Positions 47,474-59,520 of a stretch of 64,000 nt of DNA are shown piece after piece. The notes under the pieces are model-generated. The model had not been told where the DNA came from, ran no database searches, and worked only from the letters and a program-made list of their open reading frames with translations. The stretch is from Marchantia polymorpha subsp. ruderalis (taxonomy: Eukaryota > Streptophyta > Marchantiopsida > Marchantiales > Marchantiaceae). The stretch lies in contig AP031352.1 in assembly GCA_037833965.1 (NCBI GenBank), forward strand, positions 23,788,501-23,852,500, given 5' to 3'. The stretch's first letter is position 1, and every line of letters begins with the position of its first letter. A program made the position numbers and the translations under genes.

Positions 47474-48524
47474 CTACCTCCCGGACTTTTTGGCCTTGTA
47501 TCCCAATTCGACCAGAGCCTCGACCAGTTTCGCTGAGTGGTCTCCCTGCAGAATGAGACAGTGCTGCCCAGTGAGCGCCAAAAGTATGACATTGAGAGCA
47601 TTTGCAGCATGGGCACGAGGTCACTAAACCCACACTCTGATGGATGTCCACTTGAGCTTAGGCATGCATGAGATTCTTCTACAAGGAGAGAGGATACAGC
47701 AGATGAAATTTTTTCGTTCATGGACACTTTCCTCGCAGCTACTCGACGCGTCTGCGCTACAAGATTGACGCGACGAAAATCAGACCGACTGACCTGAATT
47801 TCAATCATGAGATCCTTGACGGCTCCTCCTGCACCAAGTGTGTTCTTCAGAGTCGTGCAGAGCGATTCTAGGGTTTCGTCGGTCAGTTGTAATCCTTTGA
47901 TCACTGTCACAATCTTTCCCGCGCGGCCGCGTTTCGTTGCCTCGACGATGGGCTCCTGCAGCTCAGGGGCGACGTCTGCTTGCAACTAGACACAGCATTG
48001 CATGGTCAGCGAGCAGATCTCCAACTTTCCAATGCTTCGGGAAACTGGACCAAACTGAACTACAGGGTTCGAAGATCTTCAGGTCAGCTCATTCATGCAC
48101 GATAAAGCGGCGCAGATGATGCGCTGCTTGTCGACATGGAGGTCGCCAAGGTTCCACAGGGCACACGACAGCAGTCGCTGTCACCTGCAATGGAAGCGGA
48201 CGAAATTTGTGCGGGAACGTAATTTCAAGTCTCATCTTCAGTAGTTGGACTCACGGGATTTTTCACGGGCGCAGATCTTCTGCTCCCTCTCGAATTTTGC
48301 GACAACCGAGGTTTGTCGACGGTGGTGCGCACGATTTTGACCTCGGCCCATCCTTCTCGATTTGCAGACCCGATGTCGATGAAGTTAGGTCCCGGCTTGT
48401 TGTTTCCCGCGCGGACCACCAGAGGCCTCGACCATCCCGAACCCTGACGATGCCCGTGCGAGGTCAACACTGCAGCTGATGAGAAACGAGCGCTGAGCGC
48501 CGGCATGAACGCGGTGGACACCAT
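47474..48524 (-). CDS. Plastid-targeted SUI1 / YciH-like translation factor
   Basis: Three exons (48,524-48,255, 47,985-47,794, 47,545-47,474), all in phase 0, give 177 residues. Residues 1-40 form a likely chloroplast transit peptide: Ala/Ser-rich start MVSTAFMPALSARFSSAAVL, basic, few acids, then VVRAG. The C-terminal SUI1 domain reads TKRGRAGKIVTVIKGLQL, TLKNTLGAGGAVKD, IEIQ, then GDHSAKLVEALVELGYKAKK and a stop. This is the bacterial/YciH-like version with the usual GAGG and GDH motifs, so a role at the start codon during plastid translation is likely by homology. Each intron starts GTGAGT or GTCAGT and ends AG. An additional small exon between the first two cannot be excluded. Confidence 0.85.
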
Positions 48525-50270
48525 TCTGGCAACGAGAATTCTCGGGGAGGTCTTCGGGATGTGTGAAAGGCCGAGTGGAGGTCGAACGCACGCATTTGTA
48601 CATATGCCACACCATGGCAGGATTTAAAGCTACGAGGAACACGCAGTGCTAGCGTCTGACAATTGCTCGGTTTGTCTCTACCTCATCGACATCACGATAG
48701 GGACTCGTAGCCATTACATGCATGCACTATATTAAGGACGCAGCGAACGCTGAACCGCAGAACACATGAGACCTACTTCGGGGTCCTGCGTGTCCACACA
48801 CGAAATGACCGCCGGCAAGAGCAGAAGAGTTTCTCAACTTTCTCCAAAGCCATGATCTGCATCCAAGACTTCCAGCGATGTTTTACGAAGTAAATGCCTC
48901 CAAGTCACACCGAACTTGATCGAAGAGCGGGCAGTGTGACGGACAACCGACCGCTGCCAAATAGCTTACAAGGATATCACCAGCACTATGGTCATGCTCC
49001 TGAATTATGGTTATGTTCATGAAATTCCGAGTATGGCTCACATCATGACCTCCGTTCATCGCATTTTGAAGCGTTGGCAGTGAGCCTCAAAACCGTAACG
49101 AAACTCCCAAAACCAAATTTTTAGAGCACACGTTTAAACCCCACTCTAATACGTAGCAAGAGTCCAATATAAAGGTGATAAAAATAAATGACGTAGACGT
49201 ACTTCTCACAGCTTGATTCAGATGATAACATGAAAGAATAAATTACCTTCAAATTATTATTGACAGATTATACAGGTGTAAACCGAGCTGCTCGTTTTAC
49301 TACACAACCAATTGCCATCGAGTCCGCTTGTAGAGGACTCGAATACAACCTTAAACCAGCCTGAAGATGTGTATCAAGGGACAGTGAAAGGCCGGCGGTT
49401 CGTTTTTTACCTCATCCAGGCCACGACTAACGCGGGGTCCAATTTAGTGGCCAGAAGTTCGTGCTTAGCTGCTTAAAGAACTGATAAGCTCATGATTTCT
49501 ATCTATTTACATTTGACAAAATGAAGCCTCTCTAAACTTCTGTAACAAAATACACTGTCACTATTGAAGCCGGGCCCTTTCAGCTGGACTGAAGACTAGT
49601 GACATATAAACCAACCTCGTGTCGCTCATTGTCTGGATAGTGATAAAGAGCGATGTAAAATCCGGGCCTCATGATAGGTCATTTCTTCCTTCCTCCTCCG
49701 CAGAAAACATCTTACATTACAACGCCCGAGACCTCCAACAAGCTTCAGTTGAAATACAATACTCCTCTTACAAACGGACCTAAATCCAGGCATCCTGGCC
49801 TGGAAAGATTGTGTTGAGTATAGTCAACAAGAGCGATGTCAGGTTTCAGAAAATCCGGTAAAATCGCGACGCTCAGGTCCTGTTATCAACTCTCGGCCGA
49901 ACCGCTCGACGCTCACCCTTTTCACTGCCGACTAGAGAACACCCTTGCACTGCGACAATCGGCCAGAACTCTGGCAGGGAACAGCTCAAAAAAGGGTTAC
50001 CGAAGAGGAATCAATGCCTGTTCCAAGTCCCTTCCAGGCACGTCGATTGTGGAGCCCTTGGACGATTACATCACGTCTTTCATCATCTCCCAACCGCCTG
50101 GAACACCACTTCCTTAACTACGTATCCTTACAAAGACGAAGTTGACACGCAATTTCAAATTCCGGGATATATTTCGAACCTGAAGAGAAGTGCTAAACAC
50201 TAGGTATCCTCCGTGGATCAAGTACACCTCTCGGGTTCTTCGCGTCTTTCTAAACAGAAAAAGACAGCAA
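48525..50270. other. SUI1 upstream flank and PHL 3' flank
   Basis: 48,525-49,100 is the 5' flank of the SUI1-like gene. 49,100-49,830 is mixed. 49,830-50,270 probably includes the 3' untranslated region of the PHL-like gene. Short frames on the plus strand here (for example 49,836-50,117) have no recognisable motif. Confidence 0.45.
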
Positions 50271-51395
50271 CTAAGACTGCTGTCCTGGCTGACCGGGCTG
50301 AGCCTGAGGGGGCATCATTGGTCTCCTGACAACCCCCCGGTTCGCCACACTTGCAGCATTCAGCGACGCAGCTCGAGAAGCATTTTGCATATCCATACTT
50401 GAACTTGAGAGGCCTGCAATAGATCCCAAAGAGCCCTGGGCGCTCAGCTGAGGACTTTGTGGACCACCCACTAATGCCCCAAGACCGGTGTTTACCTGTT
50501 GTGAATTCAGCTGCTGAGAATTCATGTAGTAATTTTGACCAGCAACTCCGGGTGCCATACCTGTAGCGCCTACTTTTGGAGGCGCCATACCAGAGAGAGG
50601 CCTCTGCATTGGCGCCAAGCCACTCCTTGACAATGCCTGATTCATGATCGGAACTCCTGAGTTACCATGAAGTTGACTCGGAGCTGTCATAGTGGATAGA
50701 TTGTCCACGGCACCTCGAACGGGAGGAGTAGGAGTGCCAGGTGTGCGACCTCGTCCAGCATTCATCCGTGCTTTCGAAAGAGCTGCAGCAGCAGCCTGAG
50801 CTTGAGCTTGAGCCTGAGCCTGAGCCTGACCAAGGCCTGCTGGACGAAGCTGCTGAGATAACAAATTCGCAACTCCACCAGGTTGACCCATATTGGCCAT
50901 ACCAGAAAATTGATTCATATTCGGTGGAAGACCGGACATACCTCCCATGGATGGTGTCATAGTCATGCCTGACATTGCGCCCATGCCTACAACTCCACCC
51001 ATTCCATTCAGACCCACGACGCTTCCAAGGCCACCTTGACCCGTACTTACGGGAATGCCTACTCCACTCATTCCATTCATGTTATTGACAGCATTCATAC
51101 CCATACCTAAGCTGTTCATACTGTTCATGCCCCCTGGTAGCATCATCTTCCGCTGAAGCATGTTCTGCTGCTGCTGCTGGTTTCGTTGGTGTTGTAACAT
51201 CTGTAGCTGCTGCTGCATTTGCTGATTTTGATGAGGAACAATCTGCGGAGACATGGGCTGACCGGATGTATTATGACCACTCAACTGCGCAACGAGCTGT
51301 TGTTGACTGCTTACTAGCTGCTGTGACCGCGAATTTTGTTGATGCGTTTGTTGCTGTTGTGTTGGTTGTTGATGCTGATGTTGCTGTTGTTGAGT

Positions 51396-51434
<39 letters not shown>

Positions 51435-54400
51435 TTGCTGCTGCTGGTGTTGCTGCTGCTGCTGCTGATGGTGTTGTTGCTGTTGTTGTTGTAGCTGATG
51501 GTGATGCTGAAGCTGCTGCTGTTGATGCATTTGCGCCATTGCTAACTGAGAAGCTGTGGCATCCATCTGCATGCCCTTGCTTGTACCTGGCTGTCCTAAT
51601 ATATTGGTCATAGTTTGCCGGGTAGAGTTTCCAGGTGGAGGCATACGGGCAGCTGCTAATGCGCTTGGAGAAGAGGGCTGGAGCTGGCTAAGGACTGAGG
51701 TTCCAGACGGTCCAGGCAAACCTGGCATGTGCTGCTGATTCATAAGTACTCTTGGTGATGTTCCCATATGATTCGCAGAGCTGGCCAAAGTAGAAGCACC
51801 TGCTTGCATAGGCCGTGCGTTCGATGCGGCATTTGCTGTCATTGCTTGAGCCCCTCTAGGCACAGCCGCCTGAACCTGGTCATCCATAAGTTCCCAACCT
51901 TCTTTCTCCATCTGTGGATCACCGGCATCACCTTTCCCGTTATTAGCATGGTGTTTTCGACTTTTAAAATCAAATCTAGTGGAAACGTTCACAGAACAGA
52001 ACCGTGAACTTATTTCAAATCAAGCAACTAAACCGTTAGCATGTTAAAATTCAGCCGTTAGCATAATAGAATTCAAGCAGCTAGCCAAGCGACACACTAC
52101 ACGGAAAACTTACCAAAACTGCGTACTGCGCTGCGAACTGATCTGCCTTTTCCTGCGCATGGAGGAAGAGAGCTTCAGAACAATAAATACATCAAGATTT
52201 CGTTCGACTCACATATAAAGCCAAATTTCCGGTAGCAGCAAATGGATGATAGTTATTTCATTAAACAGCAGAATGCATCCAGCTATAAAGATTCGATGAG
52301 TTTTACAATGTAGCAATCAAGCTTCCAACAGGAGTTAACTTTTCAACCAATTCAGTTGCAGATCCATGGTTCACCCATAATTGACGCGTAACGTGTTATC
52401 TACTGTAATTGTATGACCTTATGCACAGGTAAGTCCACATTTGAACCTTGACACAAACATCAGCTTTTGTGAAAAGTCCCTCTGCACAAGGAAGTGGAGA
52501 AAGACATTTGAAAAAAAATTCACGCATGCTGGAAGAATGAAATGTAGAAAGTAGAGACGCACGTATCTGGAGTGGAAGAACTTGACAATAAGAGAGGATG
52601 TGTGAGGAAGGGGGGATAATAACATACAACAATAGGTGGAATGCAAATAGAACTCCGAGGATACAAAGTGGAGGGCCTCTTGACAGGTTCAACGAGGCTC
52701 CCTGGCCAGGATGTTGAACCTGTCCAGGGACCATCCACACTGATCAACAGTACGAAAACATTTACTGTCAAACTGAACAAGTGTACAGAAAGGACGCAAT
52801 AGAGTACAGGATGATGTCTTACTCCTTCATGAGGATAGTAGATTGTTATGATTGCATCCTCTTTTATCGGACCATCTACCTTCACACGTGGTCCACAGGG
52901 ATAACTCACAGGGTTCGACATCGTAGGGAGCACGTGATGAGGAGGAACAACGTTCGGCTGAGTATCATCATCCTGATCATCACCGAGTTGGACCACTGCT
53001 TCAACCATAGTGTCTTTGCCGCGCCCACATAAGACCAAGCGTGTTCGAGATCGCACCAGCAAGGGAGGAAGATTAACGCCTACACATTACACGAGATTCA
53101 ACGGATCATCCCATGCATTTCTCGGTCAAATGAAGGTCGGCAAACCACATATAAGAGCAATGCCCACCATGTAAATTTCTTATAACTGGCGACTCCGCAA
53201 TATCATTTTAAATCAGCTGAGGTTCATACGTAAGCTATGTATGGCTAATGCATGAGCCGTAAGTTGCAAGCAGTTTCAAGTGAATCCGGAATACAGTAAT
53301 TTGGGCAAACAAAACATCGCTTCGAGGACGTTGTTCCAAAATAGGTAAAAAACCATGAACAAACCTTGCAAAACTTGCTCTTGCTTGATGAACTGCAAAA
53401 AGCGAGTCTTCCTGGCATTTATATTACCACCAACAAGAGAGTTGGCCATGCTCTTGCGACCCTTTGGCTCTCTGTTTTCTTCGGTACACGAGCGATCGAA
53501 AAGAGCAGCTTCCAATAGCTGAAACGAAGGAGGATTTTTGTTGGGTGGTGGAAGCTCCACCTTCGGTTTCTTTTTGACGTGCAACTGATGCCTGCAGCAA
53601 AAGTGTGGACACAGCGATGTCAATTATATGTTACAATTATAGGGTCCGATCTAAAGATATCAGGGAGCCGGAACATTATGAAAGGACTGATGCGTCGAGC
53701 AAATAATATGTTGGGTTCGGAACAAGTCTGCGAACTTGGCGATCCCACCTTGTTTGGTATCAGAACGCCCCTGGCATTAGGACTACTCGCGGCAGTCCGG
53801 CAAAACGACGTGGAATAGTATTCATAAGACTTTTATCTTCACTTACTACTTAACTCTTTATACTATGGTCAAAGTTTTTTGCTATTGAATTAATCAGAAC
53901 CTATGACAAGTCTAGAAGATCTTAACAGCGAACGCAAAATACCACTCCCCGCCGATTCCCAGAATTACAGCTTCACATCTCAGAAGTTTGAGCTTCTAAT
54001 CTGGACGACGGTGGGAGTAGAATACCTGTGAATGGCTTCGAGCAACGCCGCCATGGTGTCGAGATTTGTCTTCTCAGCTTGTCCGGATCCGCTGGGACCA
54101 GACATACCTGTTTGCCTCTGACCACTTAGCTGTTGACCCGACACTGTTTGCTCTGAATTCATGCTTGAGCTACAGTGGGATGCACTGATAGATGCAGTAG
54201 ATGGACTACTGAGCATAGGGGATGGCATTGAGTTGGAAAGGCTGTTGGGTGAAGCCGCGGCTTGAAGCTTCGGTAACGAATTCGACCGTCTCCGCAACGT
54301 ATATGCATTCATTTGAGAAGGATTCATATGTGCTGACATTTGGGCTGATAACATATCCATTTGATTCGTTGCAGAGGAGAAGTTGTGTGCGACCTGTGTG

Positions 54401-57400
54401 GGTGATTTAGGACCAGAACCGGAAGGCGAGGCCGGCACCAGTGGTGAACCAACTGAACAGATAGGGGGTAGTCCAGGTAGTCCGGACAAAGGCATAGAAC
54501 CTGTCTTCATAAGACCAGGAGACGCCATCTGGCCAGGCTTTTGAGGACCCTTCTGATTAGAAATTAACTTCCTCTTCAGCATGTCTTCTTTTTGCCTCAT
54601 CTCTTTCTCTCCTTTGAGACCCACCTTGCTATCGCCCACCTGCCCGACCTGCTGCCAAGCTTGAGCAAACGGACTGGGCGCCTGCCTAGACTGAAGTGTA
54701 CGTGGAGTTTGAGGTGTATGAGGCCGCTGTAGTTGCTGTTCTGACTGATCAGGCATTGAAAGTTGTTGGAGAGTCCCAGGCTCTTCCTTGATCTCAAATT
54801 TAACTTCCCACTCCATTCCAGCTTTTTCAGCTTCTTCCAGTTCCTGCTCACCGTCATGTATTGGCTTACTGATCTCCATGTCTGACGGCTTTCCATCTAG
54901 CTGATCCTGATCAAACTGCCCAGAAGCCCTCAAATCAGAATGAGAACCAGTTTCCTGCGACGATTGTTGAGTCTGAACACCCATTTGTTGCATCTGCTTT
55001 TGCGATATGGAATCCGTACTCCTCTGTTTTTCAAGCTTCGTTTGTTGTAATTGATGAACCTTCTTGTTTCGCTGCAGATCTTTCTGATGTTTAGCATCTT
55101 GTTTTTGCTGCATTTTCTGTTGTTGATGGTGAATCTTCTCAGCCTTCACATGAGCAGATTTCAATCTCTTCGCATCTCGAGCTGCTGCTGCGAACTCTTT
55201 ACTGTCCCGTTTCCCTAGAAGAGAGGACGCTGATGCCAACTTCATGTCTCCACCAAAACCAGTACTTTCGTTTGCAGACGTGAGAGTAGACGGTGTTGCA
55301 GGTGTTGCAGGAGTACTTGAAGAAGGTGAGGAGGGAACTTGAACAGGGGGTATTGATATAGCTGCAGGAACAACACACATACCTCCGCGATTTAGACTCG
55401 TCGGCCCAGACGATCCCTGAGAAGTGGAGGACTGCACTTGAGTTCCTCGTTGTGACTGGGATTGTCCATGTTTTCCAGCTTCGGAAGAAGATTCCAAACC
55501 TGCTTTTGTTTTGGGTTTTTGATCCATTGGACCACAACCGAAAGAACCAGAAGCCGACTTACCGTACATTCTTTCCAGCGCCATCCTCCTCGCTGTGGTC
55601 AGGCTGCCTATTTTCGCCAGTGTTTTAGCAACAGCAGCAATTCGCTGACGGCGAACTGAGTGACCTTCCTTCGGCATCCTGTAGCGTCGAAACATACGCC
55701 GACCCACGTTGAATTTCATCTACGCGAACAAAACCAAGAATCAGCTTTGAGGCGAGGGCAATTCTCTTGATTTCCATGGTGGAACCTAGTGACTTCCAAC
55801 AACCAGGGCAGAGCCACCACGTTGTTTTGTTGTATATCACAAGGACAGCGCAACAAAGAGTGGCGTACAACACCCATAAGGGGAAGAAGGCAGGACAGAA
55901 GAAACGGTAGCTCCTAGACATGAAAGAAGAGCTTTGAATCTCGGATCCAAACCTTGTTATAATTTGCGATGTATGCCTTTTTTGCAACTTCAGGTGTTGG
56001 GTCTAGAGATATAGGTGGTTGTACGGCCTTCAAAATCTTTGCCTCAACTTCCTGGTATACAGAGTGCTAAGGAGATCAGCACAGTGGTCAAAACAGATGA
56101 TCGGAAAGATAGATGCAAGAAACTGACAGAAAGTAATCACAATCCCCGAAAGTCCAAGCACATAACCAGTATACCAGTATATCGGAATATGTCCACGTCT
56201 CGTCGGTGATCGCAGCTATATCACTGATTATTGTCTCTGCAGTTGGCCTCAGGCGAACTCTTTGCACAGAAGCAACCCATTCTTGCACCTTATTCGAATT
56301 GGTGTACGGAGAACCGGACCAGGAATCTCTCGGATCATGCGGTATGGAACTGCGATAATCGCGCAGCTGCGTGGAGCACAAGCCGGCACGACAAAAGTTA
56401 CGTGTAGCCATAACCACAACGGCCACATGATAATTGTTGAATCGGCCAATAACATATATGACGTAAGTAAGCTCATTGTAAGCCAACCAATATCTTCCAA
56501 GTTCTTGAACAGAAATACGAACCAAAAAGGACGACATAAAATTACCTCACAAAAGATACACCCATCTATGTATGTGCAAGGTATGTCTTCCAGAAGACTC
56601 TGCGGGATCCAGCCATTGTCAATGTCCTGCCATGTCGTAGGCCATGAGAAGATATGTTAGCATAAATTCGAAGTAAGCCAGTAAGGATCCGGCGTGAAAG
56701 TTATGTCGAACGAGAAATCAGCCAGACCACAAAAACATCGAAATAAGCTCAGATGATTTCATCTTGCAAGCCACATGACAAGGATCTTCTTCCAACATAC
56801 TGTGACTGCATGACTACGACAAAGGTTAACAGACAAGATATTTGGTCATCAACAAGTTAAAAATTCTTAAACAATATGCTATCAATGCTACAGATTGCTA
56901 GTTACTTGTGGTGAATGATCACTAGTACACCGTCCACAAAACTTCTAATTAACAATGCGTCATTTGAACATTACAAACTTCACATTAGGTGGAAGGACTT
57001 CAGTGCGAGAATAAAATCGTCAACGACGAATTTAACTTGAAGAAGAGAAACTGAGAAGTTATGTGAAAACCTCGAGCAGCAAAGACTTACAGATATAAAA
57101 CTTGAGGTCGTGCGATCATATGGATAAACGTTATCCATCACCTCGAAACCCAATGGAGGCGCCTTTCCTCTCTGTTAAGAAAATAGGCAATATACACCTC
57201 GTTTTAATCAGTCCACACTCTGCGAAATCGAATGACACCATGAAGCATTCCGTGCAAGTTGAAAATTTGATCTGACAACGTATTCAGAAGTACATTGTAA
57301 TGACTGCGTTGTGCACAATTTACACTGTAGCCTTGGGACTGTATAACGAAAACGAATGTTCAACTTTTAGCTAGATTTGTAGACAAGCACCGTCATAACT

Positions 57401-58584
57401 TTTAGCTAGATTTGAAGACAAGCACCGTCATAAGCGTAGCATCAATATACCTCAGTGGGTTTGCCAATGGTGAATCCGTCGAGAAAAAGGTTGAGTGCAA
57501 AAGATGCTTCCAAGGCTGACCCATGCGCAACAGAAGAGTCAGGAGAGAGGCAGTCAGAATAAGAATAAGAGTTCGTAATTGCAGTAATCAGTAGCCAATC
57601 CGTACAAAAGTTACTAAGGACACAAACGTAAAGAATGAAGAAACGATGCACGGCATACACTCCGGTTTGAAAAGTAAGAACGCACAACTATCCAGGTTGT
57701 CTTTGGAGCTTAAGGAATGCTCTCCCGCGTCTCCATTCATCTTGGACTGCACAGTCTGCAAACGACAGGCATGGGAACCATGAATAACAGTTTCAACGTC
57801 TAGGCATACCTTTCACAGCCAGCAGAATGCTCCAGAACACCTCATGGACAAATGCACACATCATCCATGTCTCGTACATGGAACTGAAGCTATGATCACA
57901 AACCGAAACTACTGGACAATTTGGTTTCTGAGCGGCCAGCCGGTGAACAATGGCTGAGACGTGGGCCGACTCAATTCCACACCAACCTTTAAAACAAAAA
58001 CGAAGTATCCTTCCTGTGGGCTAAAGTAAAAGAAGCAGAATATTTTCTGCTGACTGGGCGTGTCTTTCTGCCGAGACCAACGACGGGCAGGCTTTTCTTC
58101 GACTGTGATTTTCTTACGTCCATCCTAGCAAGACGTAAGTTTGACCTCCTTCTATTGCCTATGATAAGCATAGACTTCACAGCTCACCGACTGAAACTCA
58201 CAATCACAGCTGTACAATTTCCTACATGCCCTAAGCTTCGTGAATAAAAAATAAAAGGTTGAAGTTTACTACCTCCTCTCGCTTCCTCTTGCCTGAGATA
58301 CAAGATAACCCATCCACTCCACTAAAGTCTCCTGTTACTGAAACTTTAGCCACTGAAGGGCTTGTCTCCACAATCTTTGAAGCCTGTGAACCTGACATAT
58401 AGGCCTCTGTGCCATAGTTGGCTCCCCCAGCTGCATTACTAACTCCAAATTGTTGTCCACCGCACGACTGACTTGTCTTCAAAGAAGTGCAATCTCCAGG
58501 TTCAGGAGAAGAATTATTGTACGAAAACGGTCCCGGCTTCGATCTGTACCGGGTGCCAACTTTTGATATTTTGAACGACACCAT
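50271..58584 (-). CDS. PHL: PHL / SPT20-like glutamine-rich transcription coactivator
   Basis: Twelve exons: 58584-58273, 57755-57689, 57515-57451, 57171-57091, 56626-56546, 56366-56175, 56051-55953, 55719-54026, 53591-53365, 53079-52823, 52152-52114, 51911-50271. Phases agree and give 1,584 residues. The start MVSFKISKVGTRY matches plant PHYTOCHROME-DEPENDENT LATE-FLOWERING (MGISFKLSKVG in Arabidopsis). The Spt20-like region follows: LNLFLDGFTIGKPTE (about 132-148), YPYDRTTSSF, LEDIPCTYIDGCIFCE, LRDYR, ETWTYSDI, KILKAVQPPISLDPTPEVA. The basic GRRMFRRYRMP block opens exon 8 at residue 300. Then come a long Q/S/P-rich part, KADQFAAQYAVL-MEKEGWELMDDQVQ (around 1,030-1,050), a poly-Q tract and a Met/Gly/Asn-rich tail. 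PHL binds phytochrome B and CONSTANS in Arabidopsis, and the family is compared with the SAGA subunit Spt20. It is longer than the Arabidopsis protein (about 1,325 residues). Exons 2 and 11 are the least certain. Confidence 0.9.
51370..51540 (-). repeat. CAG/CAA microsatellite encoding poly-Gln in PHL
   Basis: Mixed CAG and CAA codons encode Gln runs interrupted by His and Thr. The antisense strand stays open as Ala/Val runs, which is a shadow. Length variation between individuals is likely. Confidence 0.9.
57362..57431. repeat. 35-bp tandem duplication in a PHL intron
   Basis: aacttttagctagatttg begins at 57,362 and again at 57,397. The two units differ by a single base (tgtagac versus tgaagac). 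It lies in the intron between exons 3 and 4. Confidence 0.95.
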
Positions 58585-59520
58585 TGCTATCAACCGCCAA
58601 GATGCTCACTTGCCCCCGGCGGAAAAATAACAAAACCGGCAGTGTTTAACTGAAACTCCTCGATGCGTGATCCAACTTGTCCTGGTCTAACAATTTTCCA
58701 ACATCATCGAGCACCTGTTCCGTGACTCGGTCCACGACATCATCCATTGCGAGCCCGCAAATGCCCCGATAACACGCCAGGCTCCAAAGGCTGCACCAAG
58801 GTGGAAAGAAGAGCTCAATTGCGGAACTTTCCCTAAGCCAGATAATGTGGCGAAAATCCACGCCTCTAGACCCTGCGCTTGCACAATTGCGAGCAGAAGG
58901 TGCGCAAAAGCAAGCCCTACGACCAGGGCTCACATGCGGACTCGTACCTCTTGCCCGCCCATCACTTGGAAAAAGCATCAAATCACATTCTCGGCAAACT
59001 CACCAAGCACAGATCCAAGTGGACCGGCGATCTGGCGCAAGACCAGAGTGTGAGACCATCACACCTCTTGAAAGACAAGAGAACGCGGGGGCTCGCTCGA
59101 GCAATAACGTGAAGAACTCGGGAAGCAGCAAAAGGACAGCATCGAGGCGCGATGCGCAAGCGAAAACCCCGACGCCAGAGTTTCGGGGCGCGGGACGGTG
59201 CGCTTCGATCGACTTCGCGGGACGCCAGTCACGACACCTGAGCACACACAGAGAATGGGTCCGTAATTGGTGGCAAGAATCGGCCGAGCAGCATAATAGA
59301 GCGAGAGCCCAAGTGCAGCATATGCTGGCACCAAAGCAACGCCCGTCGCCCTCGAAGCCCACGACGGACGGCGAAAGATAACCCGCCGGAGAATGGCACG
59401 ACGATGACGACGGCCCATTCTTGTGTACAGCACCAAGAAAGAGCTCAGACAGGCCTCCAGTTCTCTTCCTCTCTTTTGGCATCATGCTCCTTCTGCTGCC
59501 CATAATAATTTCCACTAGGT
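58585..59520. other. GC-rich upstream flank of PHL
   Basis: Open frames overlap on both strands (for example 58,845-59,381 plus and 59,000-59,515 minus), as expected for a GC-rich stretch. None has a recognisable domain, and no splice model ties them together. The first few hundred bases likely include the PHL promoter and leader. A small unrecognised gene cannot be excluded. Confidence 0.4.

Noticed and set aside
51266-51613. 115-residue Ala/Val-rich frame on the plus strand
   Set aside because: It is the antisense shadow of the poly-Gln codons of the PHL gene.
59000-59515. 171-residue minus-strand frame upstream of PHL
   Set aside because: It competes with equally long frames on the other strand and has no recognisable motif, so I list the region as unresolved instead.
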